Assembly: GCA_030620095.1 (NCBI GenBank)
Contig: JAUTXW010000588.1
Location: 1,671,001 to 1,735,000 of the forward strand
DNA length: 64,000 bases
Direction: 5' to 3'
Source of the DNA: Kuschelorhynchus macadamiae
Lineage: Eukaryota; Arthropoda; Insecta; Coleoptera; Curculionidae
Both the position numbers and the translations under genes were made by a program. Under the pieces are notes generated by a model, which ran no database searches, was not told the DNA's origin, and saw only the letters and a program-made list of their open reading frames with translations. This document shows positions 12,301 to 22,244 of the stretch, piece by piece. Each line of letters begins with the position of its first letter. Within the stretch, counting starts at the first letter, position 1.

Positions 12301-14162
12301 TAGCGAGTCCTTCACCATGTCAATAGGGATTTACATACGTGTAAACTACATCGTTGGTTTGTCTTATTGCTGTGATAATGTAAAACAGGGCTGCCTAACA
12401 CGTCCCCCCCTTAATGCTCTAGTCTGAGGCCCTCCTTACTTTTTGCACTACGCTACTACAATTGCATGTATTTGAAAAAAAGAAGTTGAACTTTTTGAAA
12501 GGCCTTTTTAAGCTTAATGAATTCCCAAAAAATAGAAAAACTAAAGTTACCCATGTTCAAATGGCCGCCATTCATAAATGCTTCAGAACCTAGAAACTCT
12601 TAAAAACCTACAAAATGATATTTTATTTTCTCTGTAATAGTTTTAGCAGCATTGAGGCTAAGTTTAGAACTTTTCTAGTTACATGGTGCTATATGGAGGG
12701 TAAATTTGCTATTTGATTAAAATTAAAATGCCCTGCAAAAAGTAAATTGGGTCTCATGTATTGAATAAAATTGAATTTTTACCTTTTTTAGGTTCTGTAG
12801 CAGTTGCGAGTAACGGCCATTTCAAAATGAATTATTTAAGTGTCCATATATTTTGGAGATGAATCAAGGTTAAAAAGCCCTATATTTTCTTCCAAAATAG
12901 CGCTCTCTTTAAAATTTAAAAATTTTAATAAATGGTGACTGGTATTACATCATCAAAGTACCGAACTTTATTCAGGGTTTGCCACTTAATAATCCTCAGG
13001 CCCATATCTAGACTTTTAAGGATACAGATTTATTATACATTTAATATTCATGCAAAAGTTTTATGGAATTAAATTATGACGTTTATATACTTACTTTTTT
13101 GCATTATTTTTTACCTTACCATATACATTAAATTTTATAAACTTATTTGAAAAATATTTAAGCTTTGAGTTATAAAAAATCGGCCATTTGTCTACCAATT
13201 TCGAGAAAAAATGCAGACATTGTTTATATTCCTTTTATTCACTAAAATTAAAGTTAACATAATTTTATTTTGCTTTTGCTTATTATTTTAGCATACAAAT
13301 ATTCTATAGATTTTTCATGTAAATACTATTTCATTTTATGATGCGGTTTGTACATCCATTTTTCTTTTAAGCACGATATATTATATTCTAAGTTTTCTTT
13401 TTACTCGTCTGTGAATCAATGAATAGCACGGATCTAGAGAGAAAGGGCCACATTGAATTTCTGTTGAATGATGGTGTAATCTTGTATTTAAATATCTGTC
13501 GGTATATATAAGAAAGCTTATATGAATCGTAAACTTCTATATGCAAATAAAGATATTTTACCCTATGAATTGAAAAAAATGTTGACCCAATCACTAGTTT
13601 TATCTCATTTCAACTTGCAATTTTGTCATTGGCCTACTTCCGAATACTGTTGAAAAACAAAGTGAAGGTACAGAACTCTTCTGGCCGATTGATATTCAAA
13701 TTGCGAAAATTCGATCATATCTCCAATTATTTTGAATAATTTCTCTGGCTAAGCATAGCGTGAAGAAGACATTTTGCTATATTTGTTAAAAAAATCATGA
13801 CAACATCGTGTCCATCTTATCTCCGCTCAAGACTAGTTCCACGGGACTACTTTCATGATGGCACGACATCGCACAGAGCTGACCATTCACAGACACGCGA
13901 CGGCTTTGAGGCGGATAAATTTATTGTTACTAGTTGTTTGATTAATACGTCTATTTTATGAAAGTTTAATCATTTACTACAGTTTAGGCTTTAGGTTGTT
14001 GGATACTATACATACATCTCAATTACTCTAAAATTGTTCATATTTACTTCATCTGAGGTTACATGTCAGAGTAGCTTTCCAGCTAAACTTCGCATTAGAT
14101 GACAGTACAAATACTTTTTTTAATTGTATTTTATATATTGTTAAATAACAAAATAAGATGCT
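9348..14162. other. Long AT-rich stretch without recognised genes
   Basis: I see no exon with coding composition, no RNA gene and no transposase or RT motif. The piece at 12480-12910 has GGCCGCCATT and similar words that recur at 400 and 46.5 kb and is probably an old non-coding repeat. The minus-strand frame at 13388-13594 has no domain. An isolated GC-richer patch lies at 13805-13915 but reads open in no convincing frame. Confidence 0.45.
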
Positions 14163-14193
14163 TATTAATATTATTATTATTATCATTATTATC
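14163..14193 (-). repeat. Impure (ATT/TAA)n tract at 3' end of R4-type element
   Basis: ATT triplets with one TATC interruption directly follow the 3' UTR of the minus-strand element. They are either the 3' simple-repeat tail or the retained target microsatellite. Confidence 0.7.
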
Positions 14194-14257
14194 CACCTTG
14201 TTGTCTCACAGTATTCCTGTGGTTGTATGTTATACTGACGAGATTATACCAAATAAA

Positions 14258-17200
14258 CTATTGTGTATTTATAAATGATCTAACGATACTACATGTTTTC
14301 AAAATGACCGCTTTCTGGATGTTCCTGTGAATGTCTGTATTAAGTCCTAATTGAGCCAAATGCGGTGTAAACGTTGTTGGGGTGAGGCCTGTTACTGATA
14401 TATGATGATATAAGAGGAACAATGATGACTCTTTCCTGTTTCCATAGCCTTATTTCCATTGCCAAGTCAGTGAATTTGGCGATCTTCTTACTGTATTTCG
14501 CTTGGGTCTTCTCGTTGATGGAGACAGCCATGTTAATTAAATAATTGATCTTTTCTTTTTTGGATTGAAAGGTGATATCAGGTCTGTTTTCGAGGATTAT
14601 TTTATCTGTGTGGATGTAAATTTTCCAGTAGAGCTTGTAATCTTCATTTTCAAGTATGGATGTTGGTGTATAATGGTATTAAGGGTCTGTGTTCTCCGTT
14701 AGTGTATATGTTGCGGCTAATGCTTCGCTGCTGAGTTGTGTCTCGTGGTGTATTCAGTTCCGGCCATTATTCTACATCCACTCTATCCACTTATGTGATC
14801 GATCGTTTCTTTCGGCTGGTAACATCCCCTGCACCTATCGTCTTCAATGGTTGTGTCCTTGATGATATGCTTCTGTTGTTTCTGGTTGCTATGACCTTCT
14901 CCTGGATGGCAAGCAGGAAGCCTGTTTGGGGGAACAGCTGCCTTTCTTGTAACCACGTAAATGAAAGATTTTTATGTATGTGGTCTTGCTTAATGTGGTA
15001 TCTGTGTCTTCCGTGGAGTGTTTTTTCAGACCAGGTGTTCATCTTTTCTAGTCGTGATTGGATGTGAATGTGTGCGTCTGCTGCGTGGCTCGTTTGAGAC
15101 AGGTCGAGCGGTGTATAATTCTTGTGTACCTTCACTATTATATCTTGTGGAGGTTAGTTTATTTGTTGTGGAGTTCCTAAATTCGTTTTTTGTATGCGAT
15201 GTATACCTATAATTTCCCTCCCTCTTTCCTTTCTCTCGATGGTTGCATACGTTGAGATGTAACTTCCTGTATTTAGTGAATTCAGAGCGTATGAGAATAT
15301 GAATATTTTCCATGTCTGTGTGTGACCATTTAATGATACTAAACGAATACGTAAGAATAGGTATGGCAAAGGTGTTAATGCTTTCGTTAGATTTCTTGAG
15401 TTCAGTTTTGTTTTTAGTAGTTTTGTGAGTCTGGTTTTAAATTCCGTCTTGAGCTCTGATTTGATATGAGTGTGGTTAATTTTGGTGCTTTGATAAAAGC
15501 CTAGGTATCTGTATGTTTTTTTTGAGCATCTTATCTATGGTTTGATTGTTTGTTGTTTCCGTCGTAGGGTAATCTTTCCACTGTCCCTTGTTGATATGAA
15601 GTAGCTTGCATTTATTTATACCAAATTTCATGTTGATGTCCAGAGTAAACGTTTCTGTGGTTTTAAGGAGTTCTTTTTGCTGTGCCTTTGTGCTTGTGTA
15701 TAATTTTGTCATTCATCTACAAAAGATGGTTTATTTTGTGTAGGTTATTTTTTTGGTGTTTAATGTGGAATCCGAAGTTTGTGTTACTCATTGTGTTTAA
15801 GAGTGGAATTACCACAAAGCGTTGAGTAAATCTCCCTGAAATATACCTCGTCTGATGTAGATCTCATGTGTTTCGATATGTTCTTTTTGTGTTCTCTGAT
15901 TTTAGTTTTCCACGTACTCCTGGTTTGCGTAAGAAATTGCCTGAAGTTTTGATTGATTTTGTATAATTCTACACTCTGGTTAGCCAGCTGTGGAGTATCG
16001 AATCAAAGGATTTTTTATAATCTATGTAACTAGTGTTAGGATTTCTATAATTTTTCCTAGTATGTTAAATGATGACGCTATCTATAATTAGCTGCTCCTT
16101 GCTTCCTCGGCTGTTTCTCTTGCATCCTTTTTGGTTTTCCGTTAGAATGTTTTTGTGTGCTAGATGTTGTTTTATTCTCCTGGTAATTGTGGCTGTGATG
16201 ATCTTATATAAGGTTAGAAGGCACGTAATAGGTGGGTAATTTGACGGATTCTCAGTGTCTGAGTTTTTAGGTTTAAAATATGTTATTCCTTTGTTGAGAA
16301 AACTGAAGAGTGTGCTAGGGTTTAAAATAATTTCTTTAATTTGGCGAGTAAGAGCTTCATGTGTGGAGCTAAATTGTTTGTACCAGAATAAGTATTTAAT
16401 TGTTTCTGCAACTTCTTGTGTTCTCACTGGAAAGTCCTCTTGTTCCTTTAAGCACTTGTGTCTGTCTTCTTCCGCTTTAATCCATGAAGTGTTATTATTG
16501 GGTAGCTTCGGTTCTTACCAAATTCTTTTCCAGTATTCTGTGATTTCTTGTTTGGTCGGTGGTTCTATTACTCGTGCCTTCTCATTGCTCATGGTTTTTT
16601 GGTAGAACTGTTTTTCGCTTCTTCGAAGCAGGTTGTTAGCGTCCTTTCTTTTATTTGACTCTTTGTTTCGTCGAAGTCTTGCGGCATACATGGAGGATTT
16701 TTGCTTTAGCGTGTGATCAGGAGATGTAGATTTGATTTTCTCTACACTTTGTGTGATGCGTTTTGACTTATTGCCGTTCATGAATTGGGTAAGATGTCCC
16801 AATTCTTTTCTAATTTTGTTTTCGATCCTTCTCCGTCATTTGAATTTTGGTTTTATGCTGTTGGTATTTCTGTGTGAGTTTCTGATTGTTCTGTATTATC
16901 GTGGTTGTAGCTGCTGCGTAGATCACTATAGGAATGTGCAAAGTTGGTTTGTATGTGGGCTCGGTTCGACATCTTCCCCACTGCCCTCAATGTTTGGTTG
17001 ATGAATATTTAGTTCAGCAACTACTATAGTTTTGATGTTTTGCAAAGCGAGTGGTGTAGCTTACTGGTCTAAGTGATGACTATTTTTTGATCTATTACTC
17101 TCTATTCTGTAACAAGTGGTTTGTATTCTGGATATTGTGCTATGAAAAGTGTATGTAGTTTATGTCCGTATCCTGATGAAATTGTCTCAAGTTTGGTAGC

Positions 17201-17690
17201 GGTGTAGTAGGAATGCATCACCGTTCGATTCATTTCGTCTGTTCATTTTAACCTCTGCCTTGGTTTACTTGCTTTGTTAGTTACAGGTAGTCGTTGCGTT
17301 GTTTGGGTTGATGTTTTGTGATGTTAGAAGCTCAAAGAGTCCTGACAGTGGGTTGCCTGTTAGTAGAAGGTACATAATTTTATTGTGTGTTTGTTTGTCT
17401 ATTATTGTTGGTCTCTCTTTAATGCACATCTGTGTTGCTCTTGGTTTTGAGAAAATATGGAAAATGTGCTTCTGGGTTTCCGAGAGAGCAAATATTTCTA
17501 GGCACGTTCCGTATGTAGTTTGGTATGGTTTTGCTCATGAACTTATAATAGTTGTTGAAGTCCTTCATGTCGTCGTCGTGAAATAACGAAAATATCTGAA
17601 GTTCCGACCAGCTTTGTTGTAGGTATTTCAATGCGTCATCTCGAAGTTTGGCATGATTGTTTTGATGGCCGTATATGTGCAAGCTGACTT
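14258..17690 (-). pseudogene. R4/Dong-type ORF: RT, CCHC knuckle, restriction-like endonuclease
   Basis: Reading down the minus strand: 17.7-17.4 kb is an unassigned N-terminal part. At 16802-16515, YAARLRRNKESNKRKDANN and PPTKQEITEYWKRIW are the pre-RT linker. At 16427-16065, NPSNYPPITCLLTLYKI and ENQKGCKRNSRGSKEQLIID are RT blocks. Near 15710 the YMDD site survives only as MND with a frameshift, then LDINMKFGINKC and RYLGF follow. At about 14965-14880, LSFTWLQERQLFP and FLLAIQEKVI precede a knuckle (14865-14800) that in one frame reads DDRCRGCYQPKETIDHI. The endonuclease reads NRPDITFQ, then LINMAVS at 14530, where the family has LIDIAVP, so the second catalytic Asp is Asn. The tail IQKAVILKTCSIVRSF ends at TAG 14258-14260. 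The enzyme would nick its target and prime cDNA there; this copy cannot. Confidence 0.75.
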
Positions 17691-17713
17691 TTATTATTAT
17701 TATTATTATTATT
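17690..17713 (-). repeat. (ATT/TAA)n tract between two R4-type elements
   Basis: About eight pure ATT triplets. On the minus strand they form the 3' tail of the upstream family member (17714-17990) and at the same time the 5' flank of the nearly full-length element. Confidence 0.8.
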
Positions 17714-17990
17714 GCTGAAATCGACAATCAATTTCTCAACAAATGTTGGATTCCAAGCCCATCCCGGATGCATGCATCAAAAGGAGTGGGCTAGTTCTAT
17801 GTGTTGATCTGTAAAAATTTTCTCACTATGTGGCAAGTACTGAGCAGGACTGTCTTCTGGATGTCGATGAAGGTGTTAGTATGCAGTCCTATGATTTTTA
17901 GGTTCTGTTCTAGTGTTTTTGGAACTAGTTCAGTCTGTGTGATGATAATTGCCCGGTCGTAGTAAATAATTTTAATACATTCTGTGCAAA
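17714..17990 (-). pseudogene. 3' end of a second R4/Dong-type element
   Basis: On the minus strand from about 17960 the sequence reads open as RAIIITQTELVPKTLEQNLK, then GLHTNTFIDIQKTVLLSTCHIVRKF, stop at about 17796. This is the same C-terminal block as in the neighbouring element (IQKAVILKTCSIVRSF) and is better preserved. A short 3' UTR (GGGATGGGCTTGG..., ending GATTTCAGC) leads into the (AAT)n tract. Everything upstream of the endonuclease C-terminus is gone, so this is a 5'-truncated insertion. Its frame is still open over about 55 codons, which suggests it is not much older than its neighbour. Confidence 0.7.
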
Positions 17991-18429
17991 TTCTGTTATA
18001 TATTTTTCTAGTTTTTGTAATGGCGAATTAACAGCACTACCAATAGATCTGATGAGCGTACCTGGTTTGTGTATGTTTGGTTAACCGAAGAGTTAAGGAC
18101 ATCTACTCAACTGTTCTCGTAGTATGATTATTTGTTTTATTTCTGTTTATTAATGAACTTTTTATTTTATTTTCTGTTGATTTTAATGTAGTATGTCATC
18201 GGGTCTCTTGGAACAGACTTATAAGAATTGTCTTGTAAGATACCTACTCAGTACATCTTTAATTTGCAAAGTAACAGTGTATCGGAAAACTTATATGTTC
18301 AATTTTTAACGAGACTTTTTATTCGGATTTTGAGCGTGGCCCATAAGTATTTTATTTTTCTTTTGTGTAGCCTTCGGTCTAGGTAATGTTGAAAAGCTCT
18401 GATGAAAAATATTGAAAAGCCAGTGCCAG
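17991..18429. other. No gene recognised
   Basis: Sequence between the truncated R4-type end and the TGACC repeat cluster. A minus-strand frame near 18000-18060 (PLQKLEKYITEFAQNVLK) is open for a short distance but not identifiable. Confidence 0.35.
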
Positions 18430-18775
18430 GGTGTCACTTAAGTAACTTACCAAGTGACCGTGTAAGTGACGTTAAATGACCGGGTCACCTTTATAAACTA
18501 CCGGTCATTTTTAAAAGTTACTAATTTTTGAGAATGACTGCATAAATGACCTAAAATGACCAGGCATTTACTTATAAGTGACCGATTTTGGAAAATTATC
18601 GCATAAATGATCTAGAATGACCGGTCATTTACCTACAATTTTAATTTTTACTGTTACCTAAATGCCTTTTTTTCTAAACAAATTGGGATCATTGAAAGAT
18701 TAAGATAAAAGCAACATTTTACGCATACTCTGACATAAGTGACCAATTTATAAATGACCGGTCATTTGCTGATAC
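18430..18775. repeat. Cluster of TGACC / GGTCA half-sites and palindromes
   Basis: The words TGACC and GGTCA recur more than a dozen times, often as the palindrome AAATGACCGGTCATTT (for example around 18500, 18620 and 18760) or as spaced direct copies such as ATGACCTAAAATGACC. A loose unit of about 45-80 bp, (A)TAAATGACC..ATGACCGGTCATTTA..TATAAGTGACC, repeats in degenerate form. It could be a decayed minisatellite or the subterminal repeats of a DNA transposon. The half-site resembles the AGGTCA core of nuclear-receptor sites, but function is not implied. Confidence 0.65.
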
Positions 18776-19056
18776 TGTAAAAAACAAGAATGGATTATTT
18801 CTTTAATTAACGTATATATTTCCGCATAATATTAAAAATAAATGAAAATAGTTCCGATCTTTCCAATATTTATCTAAAAAGTATATATAGAATATGTTTA
18901 TTTTGTATGCACATAAAGACCGTCGCTGAATGTTTCTAATTTATTACAACCTACTAACAGCAACTCGGCAACTTGGCGATGTTTTCGCAAGGACTTCGTA
19001 CAAAAACTCTTGAGCACGTTGGTCGAATTTAACAAAATTAGATTGAATCACCGGCC
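18776..19056. other. AT-rich DNA, nothing firm
   Basis: On the minus strand, 18955-19035 reads open with normal composition (FDQRAQEFLYEVLAKTSPSC), but no splice sites or known motif support it. Confidence 0.3.
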
Positions 19057-19085
19057 GCTTTTTGCTACTCCGGGGAGCAAAAAGC
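19057..19085 (+). other. Perfect hairpin, 10-bp stem
   Basis: GCTTTTTGCT at 19057-19066 pairs exactly with AGCAAAAAGC at 19076-19085 around the nine-base loop ACTCCGGGG. Nearby GC-rich words (CCGGCCGC before, CCACGGGCCC after) stand out from the AT-rich surroundings. No terminator role is expected in nuclear DNA; it may be a transposon end or a folded RNA fragment. Confidence 0.6.
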
Positions 19086-19917
19086 TATAGCCACGGGCCC
19101 TTTTGGAGGATTAATAAATTTCTTACCAACACTGAAATAACATTACTTTGATTAGCTTTCCGATAAAATTTGCGGCTCTTTCATTTTAATGGCTTGAGCG
19201 AAATCAAAATGAACGTTATGGTTTACAAAGCCCATCGACCCAGAAATTAATTGTGCTTTAAAATTAAGTTTTTTTTTACCTAAACTAAAGTTATGTTTAC
19301 ACTGCGTACGTAAATCGTGAAATATTTCAAATTCAAAAAGTTCATTTTAGGTACTCCTAGTTTTTCAAATTTTAAATTGTATTTTTTTTTGGCTAAAAGT
19401 AAACTCATCTTAGGATTGAGAGCAGATTAACTCTCTTAGTCTAATATTTTTTAAAAAAAGAAAACTTTATCTTGAAGTGCGTCAGTTAGAGGCTTATCTG
19501 TTGTGAATGTTGGAATAGGTAATTCGCTATACAGTTCCAGGCATATACGGAATTATAGATGTTTAGTAGAATGTACAGGTAGACTGAATTTTCTTAATAA
19601 TCACTTATATATGGATAATGTAAAAGGCCAAATTCAAAAAATATATCTCATGACGTTGGCATACTTCTGGATTTTTCTGTAGGCCCAACAACTTTATTAT
19701 TTAAAACTTTTTTGTTTGTCTCTAATCGATTCCTCCTTTTTAGTCTCTAAATTTATAACAATGTGATACGTGGAAATCCAAAAATGTATGAGTTATATTG
19801 CCACTTATTATTTTATTAATTTGCTCAAAAATTACTATTATTGTAATTTTGCCAGAAAACCTACTATCTTCTCAACAAACAGTTACCCCCGTATTCCCTA
19901 AAAAGGTTTAAGAGATA

Positions 19918-21017
19918 GACAGGGGTGCTATTTTGCCCTTATCATTTCGCTAGTTAGCGATATTTTCTTCGTTAGGAGAGCTGTTCGGCATGACAATCGG
20001 ATTTTCCGATCCTGGTTCGTTAAAAACCAACCTACTACGTAAAGCTGCCATTTTCCAAATCCGTCAGTTCTTGAGTTTTTGATAATATCTCTAAATTTAA
20101 TTTGCCTTGGAATTTAATTTCGTAAGATAAAAATGGTTTTGGTTACTTGAAAGCTAAGCCATGATATACTAGCATATACTTTGTACCGTAAGTAATTAAG
20201 AGATGCCAAAACATTCAAGAAAATCATGAAAACATGGAACTAAATAAACAGAGATGATTCTTCGCTCGAAGTTACGAAACTTATAAAAAATCCTACAATG
20301 TAAACATGGTAAGGCTAATCTGTTAAAAAAAATATTAGCTTGTATGTATCTTAAAGTAGTTATGTCCTAGTTCAAAATATCTGTCAGTGCTTTAAGAATA
20401 TCATATTCTCTAATGACTCTAAAGTATCTACCACCTACAAGTGCAATACCGCAAATAATACCATCTACAAGTGCAAAAATATTATATTACGCCTTTATAA
20501 TAAGGTATAATAACATTAAAATCTGTTCTGGAAAAGCACAATATGAAATAATGTTCACCTTTTTTCACTGCACTCGCTTGTAGCGATTCATTAAAGTTAA
20601 ATTTAGAAATCACCACTTATTTGTTAACTTCTGTTTTATTAGGACATAGTTTAATAAAACATTAGTAAGTATTAGGTAGAATAATTATTCTATCACTAAT
20701 GGATGCTAGCAATGCTGCTGTATCTTCTCTTTCAGAAGTATGGTCACCTTTTAATTATTTCCAAAATAATAAAATATATTTAATTAGGCTAAACAAACTT
20801 TTCGTGTTTTGCTCAACGTCAACAAAAAAATAATAAAGTTAACAGTCATTGTCAAATCGTAATGAAAAACTGGCCTACTTGACGTCAAAAAATACATGCA
20901 ATTTTCCATTTAAGAAATAAATGCTATTTCCAATCTTTGTCAGTTGTTTCGCTAAATCACGTGATTTAGCGATTCGTTAAATAACGAAATGATAAGTGCA
21001 AAATCGCATCCCAGGCC
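19918..21017. mobile_element. Non-autonomous DNA transposon, TA-flanked
   Basis: The left end GACAGGGGTGCTATTTTGCC (19918 on), continuing CTTATCATTTCG, matches the reverse complement of the right end, GGCCTGGGATGCGATTTTGC continuing ACTTATCATTTCG. Termini are therefore about 32 bp with a few mismatches. Both are bordered by TA (19916-19917 and 21018-21019), as expected for the Tc1/mariner type or another TA-targeting superfamily. Each arm carries a palindrome just inside: TCGCTAGTTAGCGA on the left and a 24-bp perfect one on the right. The 1.1-kb interior encodes no transposase, so mobility would have depended on an enzyme supplied in trans. Confidence 0.6.
20949..20972. repeat. 24-bp perfect palindrome centred on CACGTG
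   Basis: The sequence TCGCTAAATCAC and its exact complement meet at the centre, giving an E-box-like CACGTG core. It lies just inside the right terminus of the 19.9-21.0 kb element and corresponds in position to the shorter palindrome in the left arm, so it is probably a subterminal transposase-binding or structural feature. Confidence 0.8.
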
Positions 21018-22164
21018 TAATTGCCATAGTACTTAAAACTGTTAGTTCGTCAGTTATGTTTCGCTTATGTCACTGTCATTTTGTACTTGTGGCATTTAGA
21101 AAAATGTTTGTTCAATTGTTAAAAATGTCATCTTAAACCTATAATTGTTAAGGTAAACCTGGTCTAAATTTAAAGCTCTTTAGTGAATACGAATTCTAAA
21201 GCCCCAAAATACTATTAAAGAGGGGGATTCAGTTAGTTACGTCAAAATTACTTCGATTTTGTCCAATATATTTACCCCACAGAAATAAATACCTATAAGT
21301 ATGTAAATTAGGGCAAAAAGTGGTAAAATTTATTTATTTAAATTTCCTGAAATGCATCAAATTTTGAGTCAAAGGCACAGGTCCAAATTACTAAATATTT
21401 CCTTAAAAACGACTTTAACGTCAAATCTAAATTAGGTTAATATCATGGGTGAAAATAAGATAATTTCTACCTTAAAATATTCATTCAAAGTCCAAAAAGC
21501 TTAAAGTCAAGTCAAAATTGTTAAATTTGTTTAGACCAGAATTCGCGCCCAAAATTAAATACATATTTGGGTATACGTAAAGTTTAGAATTACTTTATTT
21601 TTACCTACCTGTCGACATATAAGTTTGTTTTATTTTTAACAAGACTTTCTTAGAGTGGTTTATAAGTCAAAAAATCCTGCTATTTCGTCCAATTAGCTTT
21701 TTGCCTTTGTCGAAGTCAAAAACCACGATTATTAACTATTAATATTTTTTGACCTGTAAGGTAAAAAATAAAGCATTCGAGTGGGTCCCGTTTTGTTGTG
21801 TCGTCGTGTGTTTTAGTTATTCAATCTTCAGTGTTAGTTGAAATTAGTGCCCCTTATAGACCATTTTGTTCAATATCTATCTATTTGTTTAATAGTGTCA
21901 ACAAATAAAAGTGTAAACTAGTTTAAACCATACTGTTTAACAAGCAACTATCATCGAAATTTGCAAAAGTTACGGCAAAACGATCTAATACAGGGTCAAC
22001 CTCAACGAGATCTGCCTAAATCTATATTGGTTTCGATCTGTTAAAAATTTGCTGCCTCTTCCGATCAAAAGTTCCGTAGAGGAAACATTCTATAAATTTT
22101 ATTGATCTATTTAAAAAAAATTGCGATAAATGTTATCAGTGTATTTCATAGCAAAGTTACTTAC
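21018..22164. other. Intronic DNA downstream of the ADAM-like exon, nothing recognised
   Basis: No further exon of the minus-strand gene is visible before the next transposons. Open frames are short and AT-driven. Confidence 0.4.
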
Positions 22165-22244
22165 GTATTGAGCTCCAGATCTAGACGAAACTTATGATTG
22201 AAGGCCTTAATGAGAAGCGAGGTGCGGTGGAAGTGCTTGCCGGT
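22165..22244 (-). CDS. Exon of an ADAM-family metalloprotease (propeptide)
   Basis: On the minus strand a pyrimidine-rich acceptor (TTGTTTCAG) is followed by 80 nt of clearly GC-richer coding sequence and a strong donor (GTAAGTAAC). The exon reads TGKHFHRTSLLIKAFNHKF, then RLDLELNT, with two bases left over, so the next exon starts in phase 2. The pattern LIKAFNHKFRLDLELNT is characteristic of the reprolysin (M12B) propeptide of insect ADAM proteases, where it is normally followed by QLLAPN and a long prodomain. ADAM proteins are membrane or secreted zinc proteases kept latent by this region. The next exon is not visible at lower coordinates. Synonymous positions are G/C-rich, unlike every transposon frame here, which argues for selection. 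An ADAMTS member is a less likely alternative. Confidence 0.75.

Larger units (their letters stand above)
14163..17713 (-). mobile_element. R4/Dong-type non-LTR retrotransposon, bounded by (TAA)n
   Basis: This minus-strand element begins just inside an (ATT)n tract at 17690-17713 and ends at another, impure (ATT)n tract at 14163-14193. Its single long ORF carries, in order, an N-terminal region, RT, a CCHC knuckle and a restriction-like endonuclease, the layout of the R2/R4/Dong group. Dong of Bombyx is known to insert into TAA repeats, which agrees with both flanks here. At about 3.5 kb it is close to full length for the group, but the ORF is broken many times. Head to tail upstream lies the 3' end of a second family member. 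Confidence 0.75.

Noticed and set aside
14738..15212. Plus-strand ORFs of 64-109 codons
   Set aside because: Shadows of the minus-strand R4-type ORF.
16255..17586. Plus-strand ORFs of 89-116 codons
   Set aside because: Antisense shadows of the R4-type element; hydrophobic and without homology.
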